A stretch of 64,000 nt of DNA. It comes from Lycium barbarum (Eukaryota; Streptophyta; Magnoliopsida; Solanales; Solanaceae). Positions 32,847 to 46,191 of the stretch are shown here, piece by piece. Each line of letters begins with the position of its first letter. Position 1 is the stretch's first letter. The stretch is from NCBI RefSeq assembly GCF_019175385.1, contig NC_083339.1, positions 32,207,637 through 32,271,636 of the forward strand, read 5' to 3'. A model generated the notes under the pieces. It was not told the DNA's origin. It did no database searches and saw only the letters and a program-made list of their open reading frames with translations. Made by a program: the position numbers and the translations under genes.

Positions 32847-34028
32847 ATGATTTCAGAGATTCCGCCGAAGAGAAAAGCTACAATTGCCCAGAAAGGCAAG
32901 ACTACAATAGAAAGACGAGTAGAAAGGGAACCGCCAATGGATATAGAAGAGGGTGAATCACATAATGAGGCTCCATCTAATTCCTCTCCCACTCCACCTA
33001 TTTTAGAAGAGCAAGAGGGGGCTTCAGCTCTAGCTCCTATGCCTACAGTTCCTCCACCGACTGCTTCGGGTCAACAAATGACCGAATCTATTCATTTATT
33101 GACACAGTTAGTTGCCGCCCAGGCACAGCGGCAGAGTTTGGGTCCAAGTGACAGGGCAGTTATTACTAGAGCCCGTGGTTTCATGAGTTTAAATCCTCCG
33201 GAGTTTTTCGGGTCAAAGCCGGATGATGACCCGCAAGGTTGTATTGATGAAATGTTTAGAACATTGAAGATTATCCATGCCTCCGAAACTAAATCTGTGG
33301 TGTTGGCATTTTATTGACTCAGGGATATGGCTGTCATATTGTATAATAATTGGATATCCTCGAGAAAGGAGAATGCACCTCCTCCGGTTTGGCAAGAATT
33401 TGTAGATGCCTTCATCCGCCACTATTTTCCACCCGAGGTCCGCCGAGCTAGAGCGGATAGGTTATTAAATTTAAAGCAAGGGAATATGAGTGCCCGGGAG
33501 TATAGCCATCAGTTTAATTCATTGGCTAGATATGCTCTGACGATGGTGGCCGACATGGGAGATAGAGTGCACAGATTTGTGAGTTGCCTAGGGCCACATT
33601 TATTTAAAGATTGTTTAATGGCTTCATTGAAAGAGGGGATGGATATTTCCCGCATTCAGGCCCATGCCCAGAACATAGAAGAGTAGCAGCATTTGCAAAG
33701 GGGTGAGCCTGATATTGATAGAGGGCAAAGTAAGAGGGTCAGATCCGTTGGTGCCGGTAGTGACTATAGAGGGGGATCCAGACAGTCATATTCCAGATAT
33801 TCGGGCCAGTCAGCGACTAGTGCACCTCCATGATTTGTGGATAGGATATATGATCGCTCTATCCATTCAGGGTAGGGTCAGAGCTCAAGAGCTTCAGGTT
33901 CCCAGTTTGGGGGTGATTATAGCCAGAGGAGACCACTAATTCCACGATATAGTCAGTGCAGAAAGTTACATTCGGGGCCGTGTAGCCAAGGATCAGAGGC
34001 TTGTTATGTTTATGGACAGACTGGGCAC
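32847..34028 (+). pseudogene. D1 gag, broken
   Basis: The gag domain runs from MTESIHLLTQLVAAQAQ through NPPEFFGSKPDDDPQG to LARYALTMVADMGDRVHRF. The family start ATG (MPPK) is ATT here, and the upstream in-frame ATG at 32847 could be a fortuitous start. In-frame stops are TGA at 33315, TAG at 33684 and TGA at 33831. The CCHC knuckle is degenerate, with two of three Cys replaced ([14 protein letters not shown]). Confidence 0.85.
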
Positions 34029-35486
34029 GTGATGCGTGATTTCCCCTCGAGGTATGGTATAGATGGGGCTCAACCCACACGATCAACAGTTGGTTCTTCG
34101 TCAATGCGCCCGGTAGGGCAGACTCCCCAGATTCTAGCAGGTCGAGGTAGAGGCAAAGGGGGAGCGTCTAGTTCAGGGGGTATCCAACCCCGTATCTATG
34201 CTTTGGTCGGACGACAGGATATTGAGTCCTCCCCGGATGTGGTTACAGGGATACTGTCCATATTTTCTCATGACGTATATGCATTGATAGATCCGGGTTC
34301 TACATTATCTTATATTACTCCATATATTGCTGGTCGCATTGGGGTGAAACCCGATGCTATTAAACCTTTTGAGATGTCTACTCCGGTTGGTGATCCCGTG
34401 ATAGCTAGACAAGTATACAAGAATTATGTAATTGTGGTATGTGAACGCCAGACCAAAGTTGATTTAATTGCGCTGGAAATGCTAGATTTTGATGTGATTA
34501 TGGGTATTGATTGGTTGGCCTCTTGTTATGGCAATGTCAATTGCCGAACCAAAGTTGTTCGATTCCAATTTTCGGGAGAACCCGTGCTTGAATGGAAAGG
34601 TAATACAGCGTCTCCCAGAGGTAGGTTTATTTCCTACCTTAAGGCAAGAATGATGATAGCTAAAGGCTATATTTATCACCTAATTCGAGTTCATGACACG
34701 GAAGCAAAGTCACCAATTTTCCTATCCATCCCGGTAGTGAATGAGTTTCCGGATGTATTTTTCACTGAACTTCCAGGTCTTCCACCGGAAAGAGAGATTG
34801 ATTTCACTATTGATATGTTGCCAGACACCAAACCTATTTCTATTCCTCCATACCGAATGGCTCCTGCAGAATTGAAAGAGCTAAAGGCACAATTGAAGGA
34901 TTTGCTTGAAAAAGGATTCATTAGGCCCAGTTCATCACCGTGGGGAGCACCAGTCCTATTTGTGCGAAAGAAAGATGGTTCCCTACGGATGTGCATTGAG
35001 TACAGGCAGTTGAATAAGGTGACGATCAAGAATAAATATCCTCTCCCAAGAATTGATGATTTGTTTGACCAACTACTGGGTGCTAAGTGGTTTTGCAAAA
35101 TAGATCTAAGGTCAGGGTACCATCAAGTGGGAGTTAGAGAAGAAGACATCCCCAAAACAGCTTTCAGAACGAGATATGGCCACTATGAGTTTCGGGTAAT
35201 GTCATTTAGGTTAACTAATGCTCCGCAGTGTTTATGAATTTGATGAATAATGTATTCAAGCCTCTTTTGGATCTATTTGTGATAGTGTTCATTGATGATA
35301 TTCTGGTATACTCTCGCACAAAATCAAAACATGCAGACCATTTACGTATGTTCTTGGAATTTTTTTGAACTCGAGAATTGTATGCAAAATTTTCAAAGTG
35401 CGAGTTTTGGTTGAATTCCGTGACATTTTTGGGCTATCTTATTTCGGCTGATGGCATTGAAGTTGATACTCAGAAAATAGAGGTTG
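34029..35486 (+). pseudogene. D1 pol fragment: protease and N-terminal reverse transcriptase
   Basis: 402 open codons hold the protease motif [13 protein letters not shown] and the reverse transcriptase up to LTNAP. A one-base loss near 35228 then shifts the frame. The [10 protein letters not shown] box is still legible in the next frame (near 35290). A further indel near 35360 and the D2 insertion at 35487 end the gene. RNase H and integrase must lie beyond D2, outside the window. Confidence 0.88.
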
Positions 35487-38005
35487 TGTCTCACGACCCG
35501 ACTAGGGGCCATGACGGGTACCCGGGGCTAACCACCAAGCACCACTCATACCATTACCCATCGTACTCATCAAGTGTTCATTCATTAATCTTATACACAA
35601 GTCATAGGAAAAACCATTTTTCACTTCAAAACATAATTACCTTTATATACATAAGCCCTTCGGCTATCAAAATAATGTACACAAAATAAGGACATTGTGA
35701 GACCATACTACCCACACATACGTATCTACGAGCCTCCACTAGAGTGCTAGAAATAGGGACGGGATAGGACCCTGTCGTGCCCAAAATACATGTATATACA
35801 CAAAAGAATAAGTCAATGGCACCTCCGGAACAATGGAGTGCTCTCAAGTAAGCTAATAGCTCCTATGAGTCTGGATCACCTCCCTGTCTACCTATGGGCA
35901 TGAACACAGCGTCCAAAGAAAACGGACGTCAGTACGAACATTGTACTGAGTATGTAAGGCATGAATGAAATGAACATAATAGAGAAATCATAAGACATAA
36001 GATGAAGATGTAACCTGCGTAACTTTTAAGGGTGGATACATTTTATACATATATCATATATAATTGTAGTACATGTATCATGATAGCGCATACATCATCG
36101 TATCATATATATCATCATCTTTAACCCGCGTCCGGGTAACCATCATATGCCGCCCACTAGTGGTGTCATGCCCAGCTCTCTAGGATCGGTGTAAAAATAC
36201 CAGCCCGCCTTAGCGGTGACATGCCCAGCCATTTAGGCACGGTGGAATCGTATGCAGCCCACCTTCGCGGTGACATGCCTGGCCATTTAGGCACGGTGGA
36301 ATCGCATCGTCATATACCCATCGTAAACGTAACATTTTCATACATTGCATGGGAATATCATAAGATTAGCGTCATTATACATTTATCATCAAACATACAT
36401 TAGAACTTGAAGGCAACTATGGCTATGTCGGGGTGACATAAGGTCGTGAACCCCCGATTACATTATAGAGTGATCATAATCATTATAAGGTAAGTGTTCA
36501 CAAGAAAAAACATCAATGGAACCATATTTAGGATCATTAACCTCATGGACATCGTATGTTACTCTAGGATTCTTTATACTTAAATTCATCATCATCATTA
36601 TCATGCTTGCATCGTATCTCTTTTCTTTATCTTATACATATATAGCTCGTTATAGTCATGGACTCATAGTTCCTTTATTTAGGAAGATTATGGGTGGATA
36701 GGAGGATTCATTCCATAGGAGTCAGGCCCTAGAAGGAGAGGATTAGCCTTACATACCTCTTTCGTTTAAAAGTTCTATCGCTTGACTGTTCTCCTTCGAT
36801 TCTCGCGTTTCCACCTTCAAGAAAGTTCGTATTAACATTAGCTAATCGATTATAAGAACGTGCTTACTAAAGCTACAAAAAATTGGGCAGCATTTCCTTT
36901 GTTTATAATACTTTCCTCATCTCACATATCGACTCCCAAACATCCATAACAACATTCACAATATTATAGACAACAATCATCATTCATCTACATTATCAAC
37001 ATTTCACAATTCCTCCATAATCATGGTCATAGTTCACTATTACGTTCTCTCACATATAATGCTTATCCCATGTTATAAATTTCACTCATAACATACTTAC
37101 AATCACAACATATCAATATTCATGATTCACTCCAAACTACTACTCAAAATCTCATTATTACTATCTTTGTGACCCATTTTCTATCTCCTTTCATAATCTA
37201 AGTCTTTCAACCTCCCAATACCTTAAACAACATAGAATGATCATAAAAATTACCTTAGATAGTGTAGGAGCAAGTTTTGGATGATAATCTTTCACTTGAA
37301 GAAAAACCCTAGCTTCAATCCAAAGAGTTTTCTTGACTCCAAGCAATCCTAGAGTGCTTCTTGCATTTGATTTCCTTGGTTTGATGAAGTTGATCATAAA
37401 CTTCTCTTGAGTTCTTGTGGATGAAGATTAGAGAGGGTTCTAGAGTGTTCTCGAGGTGTCAGGTGAAAATGAAATGAAATAAATGAACGTGGGGCTCTTA
37501 TATCAACTTAAAAATTTGACTCGACTCGGACATACGGACCAACATACGGTCCGTATCTTTTATATTGGCCGTATGTTGGTCCAGTGAAGGTCCCATTCTG
37601 GGCAGAACATACGGCCAGACATACGGCCAGTATGTTTTATACAGCCAGTATGTTGGACCGTATGTTGCCCAACTTTTCAGAATTCATTCTCGTCGGCTCA
37701 TTTGATCTCCAATCCTTATCGAACCTTCTTAACACTTGTTTAAAATCTCATTAACAATCTAAGGGATGTTATAGCTCTTCTCCAAAACATCATTAAGCTC
37801 TCATTAATTTGATACTTGTAAATCTTGCCCGACACACAACATATACCTTGCTTTCCTTAACAACTTCCGTCTTCTATATCGAATGTCTTTGAAATCTCAT
37901 TTAGAATCATCAAATGTTATTTCTTACTTATCAAAACATCGTATACGTCGTTCCCTTCGTTAGTCTATTCACTATACGTTAATGGGAAATTTCCGAGGTG
38001 TAACA
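35487..38005 (-). repeat. D2 3' LTR (about 2.5 kb)
   Basis: On the minus strand it starts TGTTACACCTC and ends near GGGTCGTGAGACA, two bases longer than the usual end. The motif cluster lies at 37528-37665 with an exact palindrome at 37545-37555. A TATA-like sequence follows near 37497-37505. The hairpin module is at 35910-35948. Confidence 0.85.
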
Positions 38006-38043
38006 TTCTTCCCCCCTTTTTGGAACATTCGACCTCGAATGTT
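38006..38043 (-). other. D2 polypurine tract and pre-PPT hairpin
   Basis: On the minus strand AACATTCG, loop AGGT, CGAATGTT (38043-38024) is followed by AAAAA, six G, AAGAA and then the LTR. Confidence 0.85.
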
Positions 38044-38211
38044 AAGCACTCGGGAATTCTACAAAAATTTCACCAGAGTTTCCCCTGTAATATGGCACTA
38101 CCATCCTGTCACAACAGCTCACAATAACATTGCCTCATAGGGCCACAAACACAATAGCAATATAAGTTGGCCACACACGACCCATATGCATAAAAAGAAA
38201 ACATACATACC

Positions 38212-41200
38212 TCATAATCTTGATATTTCATCTTGGCTCTCTTCCGGGGGCTGAAATAAGTACGGGTATTTGGATTTCATACTCTCTTCTGCTTCCCAAG
38301 TCATTTCTTCTCGGTTGTTATTTCGCTATAAGACTTTAACTGAGGCTACTTCCTTATTTCGAAATCTCCGGACTTGTCTGTCTAACATGGCAATGGGCAC
38401 TTCTTTAAAGAATAGCTTTTCTGTCACTTGAACATCATCTATCGAAACAATCCTCGTAGGATCTCCAACGCACTTGCGGAGCATTGAGACATGGAAAACT
38501 GGATCGACTGATTCAAGTTCTAGAGGCAAGTCCAATTCATAAGCTACTTGACCCACCTTGCGGATAATCTTATAGGGTCTAATGTATCGAGGACATAGTT
38601 TTCCTTTCTTACCAAATCTCATTACTCCTTTCATTGGCGAAACCTTTAAGAATACCCAATCATCAACTTGAAATTCAATGTCTCGTCGGCGGTTGTTCGC
38701 ATAAGATTTTTGGCGACTTTGGGTCGTCAATAATCGATCTCAGATTACCTTGACTTTTTCTACTGCTTGTTGAATTAACTCAGGGCCTATTAGCTGTACT
38801 TCCCCTATTTCAAACCATCCAATTGGGGATCTGCACTTCGTTCCATATAGAGCTTCATACGGAGCCATTTGGATACTGGAATGGTAGCTATTGTTGTATG
38901 CAAACTCAATTAGAGGTAAGTGGTCATCCAAACTACCACTAAAATCTAGAACACATGCTCTTAGCAAATCCGCTAAGGTCTGAATGGTACGTTCGGCTTG
39001 CCCATCAGTTTGCGGATGAAATGCCGTGCTGAGCTTTACTTGAATACCCAAACCTTCTTGGAAGGATTTCCAGAACATGGCTGTAAATTGTGCTCCTCTA
39101 TCTGTGATAATGGATATCGGAGTACCATGGAGTGGCACAATCTCCTTGAGATACAACCTTGCATAATCTTCTGCTGAGTTTATGGTTCTGACTGGAAGAA
39201 AATGAACTGCTTTCGTGAGTCTGTCCACGATTACCCATATGGAATCATACTTGCCTCGGGAACGGGGTAACCCCACAATAAAATCCATGTTGATCACCTC
39301 CCATTTCCAAGTAGGAATCTTCATTGCTTGCAATAATCCTCCTGGCTTTTGATGTTTGATTTTCACTTGCTGGCAATTTGGACATTGATCTACAAATTCT
39401 GCTATGTCTTTCTTCATTCCATCCCACAAATAAATTAACTTGAGATCATGATACATCTTTGTTGCTTCTGGATGAATAGAATACCGAGAATAATGAGCTT
39501 CTTCTAGAATTCGGCGATGCAATTCTGCAACATCCGGAACACATAGCTTGCCTCGGTATCTAAAAATTCCATCCACAGAAGTTTCAAATGGAGACTTCTC
39601 TTTTTCATGAAATGTGTCTTTATAATGGCTCAACTGAGGATCTTCATATTGATGCTCTTCCACTTCCATATTCAAGGACGAAACTGTGGCATTATTAATA
39701 CCAATTCCTACACTACCTGAACCAACTAGACGTACTCCAAGATTAGCTAGTTGGCGGAGCTCATGAATTAATTCTTTCTTCTCCGAAGGAACTTCGCATA
39801 GGCTGCCCATCGATCGACGGCTAAGTGCATCAGCTACTACATTTGCCTTTCCGAGGTGGTATAAAATACTCACATCATAATCTTTCAATAATTCGGACCA
39901 CCGCCTTTGCCGCAGATTCAACTCCTTCTGTTTGAAAATGTATTGAAGACTCTTGTGGTCTGTATAAATATCAACGTGCACACCATATAAGTAATGTCTC
40001 CACATCTTTAATGCATGAATAACTGCAGCCAATTCGAGATCATGAGTTGGGTAGTTCTTTTTATGTTTCCGCAGCTATCTTGAAGCATAAGCGATGACTT
40101 TACCGTGCTGCATTAACACACATCCTAACCCAACACCGGAAGCATCACAATATATAACATAACCATCTGGCCCTTCTGGGAGTGTTAAGCCCGGAGCTGA
40201 AGTTAACATGTCCTTCAATTCCTGAAAGCTACGCTCACAAGCATCATTCCACTGAAATTAGCTGGATTTTGGGTTAGCTTCGTCAAGGGGGCTGAAATAG
40301 AGAAAAATCCTTCTATGAATCTTCTATAGTAACCTGCCAATCGCAGAAAACTACGGACTTCTGTAGGCGTCGTAGGCCTTGGCCAAGTCTTCACAACTTC
40401 AATTTTTTGAGTATCAACTCGAATGCCATCATCTGATATAACATGACCCAAAAATGTCACAGAATTCACCCAAAACTCGCACTTTGAGAATTTTGCATAC
40501 AATTCTCGAGCTCGAAGAATTCCTAGAACAATACGTAAATGGTCTGCATGTTCTGATTCTGTGTGAGAGTATACCGGAATATCATCAATGAATACTATTA
40601 CTAATAAATCTAAGAGAGGCCTGCATACATTATTCATCAAATTCATGAACACTGTCGGAGCATTAGTTAACCCAAATGACATCACCCGGAATTCATAATG
40701 GCCGTATCTCATTCTGAAAGCTGTTTTGGAAATATCTTCTTCTCTAACTCTCACTTAATGATAACCTGACCTCAGGTCTATTTTTGAAAACTACTTGGCA
40801 CCCTGTAGTTGATCAAATAAATCATCAATTCTCGGAAGAGGATATTTGTTCTTTATCGTCACCTTATTCAACTGCCTATGATCGATACACATCCGTAAGG
40901 AACCATCTTTCTTTCTCACAAATAGGACTGGTGCTCCCCACGGTGATGAACTGGGTCTAATAAACCCCTTCTCAAGAAAATCTTTCAACTGTCCCTTTAG
41001 CTCTTTCAATTCTGCCGAAGCCATCTGGTAGGGAGGAATAGAAATAGGCTTGGTGTCCGGCAACACATCAGTAGTGAAATAAATTTCTCTTTCCGGAGGG
41101 AGGCCTGGAAGTTCATCTCGGAATACATCCGGAAATTCACTACCGGAACGGACTGGAAAGTTGGCGACTTTGCTTCGGTGTCATGAAATCGGACTAAGTG

Positions 41201-41755
41201 ATAAATATAGCCCTTAGCTATCATCTTTCTTTCCTTAAGGTAGGAAATAAACCTACCTCTGGGAGATGCTGTGTTACCCTTCCATTCAAGCACGGGCTCT
41301 CCCGGGAATTGAAATCGAACTACTTTCATTCGGCAATCAACATTAGCATAACATGAGGCCAACCAATCCATACCCATAATCACATCGAAATCTAACATTT
41401 CTAGCTCAACTAAATCAGCTTTAGTCTGGCGGTCGCATATCACAATTACACAATTTTTGTACACTTATCTAGCTATCACGGGATCACTAACCGGAGTAGA
41501 TACCTCAAAAGTTTTAATTGGCTCGGGTTTTACCCCAATACTACCAGAAACATACGGAGTAATATAAGATAGGGTATAACCCAAATCTATTAATGCATAT
41601 ACATCATGGGAAAATACATATAATATACCTGTAACCACATCCGGGGAGGACTCAAGATCCTATCGTCCAGCTAAAGCATACATACGGGGATGAGTAGCAC
41701 CTGAAGTAGGTGTTCCCCCTCTGCCTCTACCTCGACTTGCTGGGATCTGGGGAGT
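38212..41755 (-). pseudogene. D2 pol, broken
   Basis: The protease motif keeps its Asp but reads DLGYT. The region [12 protein letters not shown] to RIDDLFDQL and the FIDD box (Asp pair at 40581-40586) mark reverse transcriptase. The longest open part, 430 codons at 38740-40032, holds RNase H ([11 protein letters not shown]), the HHCC finger (CPNC) and integrase with [18 protein letters not shown] and QAERTIQT. Breaks include a TAG near 41660, a frameshift near 41150, a stop near 40790, changes around 40215 and 40070, a shift near 38735 and a TAG at 38326 in the chromodomain part. Confidence 0.88.
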
Positions 41756-42328
41756 CTACCCTACCGGGCGCGCTAAAGAGGAACCAGCTTCTGATCCTGT
41801 GGGCTCAACCCCACCTCTACCATACCTTGAGGGACAATCACGCATCAAGTGCCCAGTCTGTCCACAAACATAGCAAGCATCTGTACCATGGAAACATGGC
41901 CCGGAATGTAACCCTCCGTACTGAATACATCGTGGTACTGGTGGTCTCATCTGGCTATAATCACCCCCAAACTGGGAACCTGAAGTTCTCGAACTCTGAC
42001 CCTGTCCTGAAGGAATGGAGCAGCCGATTCTTCTACCTGCAAATCGTAGAGGTGCACTAGTCACCGACTGTCCTGAGTGTCTAGAATATGTCTGCCTTGA
42101 TCCCCCTCTATAATGACTACCTGCCCCCATAGATCTAGCCCTCTTGCTTTGCCCCCTATCAATATCACGCTCACCCTTTTCTGGATGTTGTTGTCCTTCT
42201 AAATTCTGGGCATGGGCTTGAATACGGGAAATATCCATCCCATCTTGCAATGAAGCCGTTAGACAATCTTTAAATAAATGTGGCCCTAGGCCACTCCCAA
42301 ACCTGTGCACCCTATCTCCCATGTCGGC
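41756..42328 (-). pseudogene. D2 gag C-terminus with intact CCHC knuckle
   Basis: This runs from MGDRVHRF through a basic RGGSR linker to CYVCGQTGHLMRDC, the only fully intact CCHC knuckle among the D copies here. It ends at a TAG (41756-41758) that D3 and D4 also carry at the same codon. The N-terminal half lies across the D3 insertion at 52353-53048. Confidence 0.88.
42324..42328 (+). other. D3 target-site duplication, left copy (TCGGC)
   Basis: This equals 52353-52357. The uninterrupted counterpart in D4 gag (near 63328) has one TCGGC. Confidence 0.93.
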
Positions 42329-44741
42329 TGTTACACCTTGGGAATTTCCCCGTTAGTGTATAGCGAATAGGCCAAAGAAGGGTATGATGAATGCGATATT
42401 TTGATGAGAAAGAAAGAGTATTAGATGACCCTAAACGAGAACTCAAAAACATATGAGGCACGGAAAGAAAGTTGTTAAGGAAAGCAAGCCGTATATTGTG
42501 TATCAGATAAGAATTTTGAGCGACGAGTTAATGATGGCATAATGATGTCTCAGAGACGAGTGATAACGTTTCTTAGATTGGTATTGAGGTATTAAACAAG
42601 TGCCAAGAAGGTTCCATAAGGATTGAAGATCAAACGAGTCGACGAAAACAAGTTCCGGAGAACTGGACAACATACGACCAGACATACTGGTCGTATAATA
42701 TTCACGGACCGTATGTCAAGTCCGTAGATCCTGTCCAGAACAACAAGGTTCACTGGACCAAATATACGGTCCCAACATACGGTCAGTAAAAATTATATGA
42801 ACCGTATGTTGGTCCGTATAAAGTGGCTCGGCCAGCTTTTGTGTTTAAATATAGGGGACCCTTTTCATTCCATTTTTATTTCATCATTCACTCCACAAGT
42901 CAAGAGACCTCTAGAACCTTCTCTAACACTCATCCACAAGAAAATCAAGGGAAATCCAATATCAACAACACCAAATTCATGAAAACAAGAGTGTGAAACC
43001 TAGCTCAAGTTCATCTTCCTCAAAGAAAACCAAAAGAGGTGAAGTAGGGTTTTGGGGCTTGAGAAGAAACTCCACTCAAGACTTGTTCAACCATCATCTA
43101 AGGTAAGTTTCATTCCTATACCATATTGTTTAAGGTGTTGGAAGGGTAGGATACCCGAATGGTAGAAAAGCATAGCAAATGGGTCATAAATGAGTGAATA
43201 GTGCCATGGCTAGATGGTTGTTGAATTGAATCTTGAATGTTAATGTGTTGTGATTATGAATACATTCTAAATGAAATTTAGACCATGAATTAAGTGCTAT
43301 ATACGAGAAAACGCGATAATGAGTTATAAGTATAAAATGTGGAGAAATTAGAGGGAAATGGTGGATTGTGGTTAATGCATGTAAATGATGATTGTTGATT
43401 TCAATATGGTGGATGTTATTGTGAGCGTTTGAGAGTTGATATATAATACGGGAAAAGTAGTAGAAACAAAGGAAGTGCTGCCCAATTTTCTCTAGAAGTG
43501 GTAGCGCATTCTTATGGTTGATTAACTAATGTAGTGCGAATTCCCTCTTGAAGGTAGAGACGTGATATCGAAGGAGAACAAGCGAACGATAGCTTAGTTG
43601 AACGTCAAAGGTATGTAAGGCTAGTACCTTCTTTCTAATGGCATGAATCCTATAGCGTAACTTCTTTCTTATCCATGAGCCTATGTCCATAATTAGCTAC
43701 ACAAGGTAATGAGTTAATGTATGGGGATTCAAATGATGTTATTTATCGCTTACACTCGCCTTATATGCTAATTCCTTCAAGGTGAGGCAGAATATCAATG
43801 ATTGTTCCGTAATGCAATCGGGGGATCACGACCTTACGTCACCCCGATAAGGTATGGTTGGTCCTGAGCCTTATGCATGTATTATGATAAGCTAAGCATA
43901 TTATGGTGAGCGTATGATGATATTACTATTACACCGCGCCTATTTGGCCGGGCAGTCACCGCCAAGCCGGGCAGCTATACGATACACCATAGCCATATTG
44001 CATGGGCTGACACCACTAGTGGGTGGCATGAGATGGTACCCCAGACGCGGGAGGCCTGGACGCAGGCTCATGTTATGATTATCACACCGATCCGATATGG
44101 ACGGACAGTTTATACATTATGCATTTATGATATGATTATGAGCATGAGTAAGACAGCATGACTTGTTTTTCTTATACTTGACAGTTAGATTCTGATGTTC
44201 CATATTAGTATCTTCTTTACATCATTGTCTTATTTTGTTGTTTATGCCTCTAATACTCAGTACAATATTCGTAATGACGTCCATTTCCTTTGGACGCTGT
44301 GTTCATGCCCACCGGTAGACAGAGAGGAGAGCTCGATCCAGATCCGTAGTAGTTGTCAGCTGATTGGAAGCCCTCCATTGTCCCGGAGGTGCTTATGATT
44401 ATTATTTTGTGTATATATAGCCATGTATATGTATTTTTTGGCACGACGGGGTCTTGTCCCGTCCCTATGTTCAACACTCCAGTAGAGGCTCGTAGATACG
44501 CAGTGCGAGTTAGATGGTCACACGAGATCGCTACTGTATACATATATATATTATTATTTTGATAGCCTAATGGCACATGTACATGAAAGTACTTTATGTT
44601 TTCGTACGAAATATGATTTTCCAACGCTATGAGTATAAAGATGATAAAAAGGGCATTAAATGGGTAAAATGAGCGACAGAACGAGCGGTGCTCGGTGGTT
44701 AGCCCCGGGTACCCGTCGCGGCCCTTAGCTGGGTCGTGACA
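42329..44741 (+). repeat. D3 5' LTR
   Basis: The LTR begins TGTTACACCTTGGG and ends GGGTCGTGACA. The hairpin module (44257-44296) has its first stem weakened by one change. A further 6-bp inverted repeat GACGGG...CCCGTC is at 44445-44463. Confidence 0.95.
42661..42853 (+). promoter_or_regulatory. D3 U3: CCGTAT/TACGG motif cluster and TATA-like box
   Basis: Repeated ATACGG, ACGGACCGTAT and GGTCCGTAT motifs lie at 42669-42824, then TTTAAATATA at 42844-42853. The 3' LTR copy has an exact TACGGACCGTA at 50408-50418. Confidence 0.55.
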
Positions 44742-44745
44742 AAAT

Positions 44746-44759
44746 TGGTATCAGAGCAG
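44746..44759 (+). other. D3 primer-binding site (tRNA-Met)
   Basis: TGGTATCAGAGCAG begins four bases after the LTR. Confidence 0.9.
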
Positions 44760-44944
44760 TTCGGTCCTAGGAAGTGTCTACGAGCCGTGTCTAGTAGAGT
44801 CTTGTTTATGGTGTGTTGCCCGCCACATCAATAAACAAGAGGCTACAGGGCATTTAGGAAAAATGACCATCTTTCTTCTATGAGATCGTGCAATAGAGCC
44901 ATGTATAAGATTTTTCCTCCCTAATAGTGTGTTATGATTTCAAA

Positions 44945-46191
44945 ATGCCGCCAAAGGGAAAGGCTACAGCCGCCCAGAAGGGCAAGACTACGACAAAGAG
45001 GCGGGTAGAAAGATGGCCTCCAATGAATATTGAAGAGGGCGAATCGCATAAAGAGGCCTTGTCTAATACTTCCTCTACCCCACCCAATGTGGGAGAACAA
45101 GGAGGCGCCCCAGCTCTAGTTCCTCCGCCGGCTGCTTCGGGTCAACAAATGACCGAGGCCATCCAGTTATTGACACAATTGGTTGCCGCACAGGCACAAC
45201 AAAAAAATGTGGGTTCAAGTGACAGGGCAGCAAGTACCAAGGCCCGTGATTTTATGAGCCTAAATCCTCCGGAGTTCTTCGGGTCAAAGCCGGAGGAAGA
45301 CCCACAAGGTTTCATTGATGAAATGTTGAGGAAATTGAAGATTGTCCATGCCTCTGAGATCGAATCCGTGGAGTTGGCATCTTATAGACTTCGAGATGTG
45401 GCAGTTTTATGGTATAACAATTGGGTATTATCAAGAGGAGAGAATGCGCCTCCTCCGGTTTGGCAAAGTTTGTGGATGCATTTATTCGTCACTATTTGCT
45501 ACCCGAGGTCCGCCGAGCTATAGCGGATAGATTTCTAAATTTGAGGCAAGGAAATATGAGTGCCCGGGAGTATAGTATTTAATTCAATTCTTTGGCTAGA
45601 TATGCTCCGACCATGGTGGCCGACATGGGAGATCGGGTACATAGATTTGTGAGTGGCCTAGGGCCACATTTATTCAAGGATTGTCTGACAGCTTCCTTGC
45701 AAGACGGGATGGATATCTCCCGAATACAGGCTCATGCTCAGAATTTGGAGGGGCGACAACAACAACAAAGAGGCCACCGTGATATCGATAGAAGGCAAGG
45801 TAAGAGGGCCAGATTCATGGGAGCTGGCAGTGATCATAGAGGGGGATCAAGGTAGACATATTCTGGGTACTCAGGCCAGTCAGTGACGAGTGCACCTCCT
45901 CAATTCGCAGGTAGGAGATTTGATCGCTCCTTCCATTCAGGACAGGGCCAGAGTTCGAGGGCTTTAGATTTTCAGTTCAGGGAAGATTATAGTCAGAGGA
46001 GACCCCCAGTGTCGCGATGCAACCAATGCGGCTGATTACATTCTGGACAGTGTCGTCAGGGTTCGGATGCCTGTTATACTTGTGGTCAGGTGGGGCATAT
46101 GATGAGAGATTACCCGTCGATGAGTGGCAAAGTTGGACTTCAGCCTACAGGTTCAGCAGCTGGTTCTTCATCAGTATGCCCGGTAGAGTAG
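44945..46191 (+). pseudogene. D3 gag, broken
   Basis: The start is ATG at 44945 (MPPKGKATAAQKGK). The gag domain is NPPEFFGSKPEEDPQGF to LASYRLRDVAVLWYNNW. A one-base loss near 45465 shifts the frame, a TAA lies near 45580 and a TAG at 45853. The knuckle CYTCGQVGHMMRDY has lost its last Cys. The final TAG (46189-46191) is shared with D2 and D4. Confidence 0.87.
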
